Positions 5,631 through 5,641 of a stretch of DNA of 5,641 nucleotides are shown piece after piece (the first letter of the stretch is position 1; each line of letters opens with the position of its first letter). The notes beneath the pieces were generated by a model. It saw nothing but the letters and a program-made list of their open reading frames with translations, was not told the DNA's origin and did not search any database. This stretch comes from Rickettsiales bacterium (GTDB taxonomy: Bacteria; Pseudomonadota; Alphaproteobacteria; Rickettsiales; 21-14-0-20-44-7). Location of the stretch: NCBI GenBank assembly GCA_023301015.1, contig JALZVI010000068.1, positions 1 to 5,641 on the forward strand. The letters run 5' to 3'. The translations under genes were made by a program, and so were the position numbers.

Positions 5631-5641
5631 AATGTAGTCTT

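Overview
The window looks like a contig end from a large eukaryotic DNA virus, most likely a member of the Nucleocytoviricota (NCLDV). The evidence is a D5-type superfamily 3 helicase, a small acidic protein with the Ile-Ser-Trp core seen in many NCLDV proteins of unknown role, closely packed intronless genes on both strands, AT-rich intergenic gaps and short hairpins near gene ends. Neither the family nor the host can be fixed from 5.6 kb. An alga or other polysaccharide-coated protist is a reasonable guess because of the secreted beta-helix enzyme, but this is inference.

Layout from left to right: bases 1-15 are leftover Illumina adapter, not biology. Bases 16-165 (+) hold the C-terminal 49 codons of a probable glycerophosphodiester phosphodiesterase, cut by the contig end. 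It converges, with a 19-base gap and a 16-base AT palindrome, on a D5-like SF3 helicase/ATPase (185-1990, -). A 70-base divergent promoter region separates the helicase from a rightward series of four genes: a 169-aa acidic protein with a lysine tail (2061-2570), a 664-aa secreted beta-helix polysaccharide-lyase-like protein with two discoidin domains (2809-4803), a 152-aa fibre-like beta protein (4837-5295) and a 76-aa helical protein of unknown role (5400-5630). The only sizeable gap, 2571-2808, holds two hairpins and a candidate promoter.

The helicase belongs to genome replication. The lyase-like protein and the fibre-like protein sit next to each other (33-base gap) and both suggest work at the host surface: one could bind and cut a glycan, and the other could be a virion decoration. 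The partial phosphodiesterase would act on lipid head groups. A 12-base element (11 of 12 identical) lies 12 and 14 bases before the start codons of the lyase-like and 76-aa genes, which hints at shared timing of expression. No CRISPR array, tRNA, rRNA or insertion sequence was seen.
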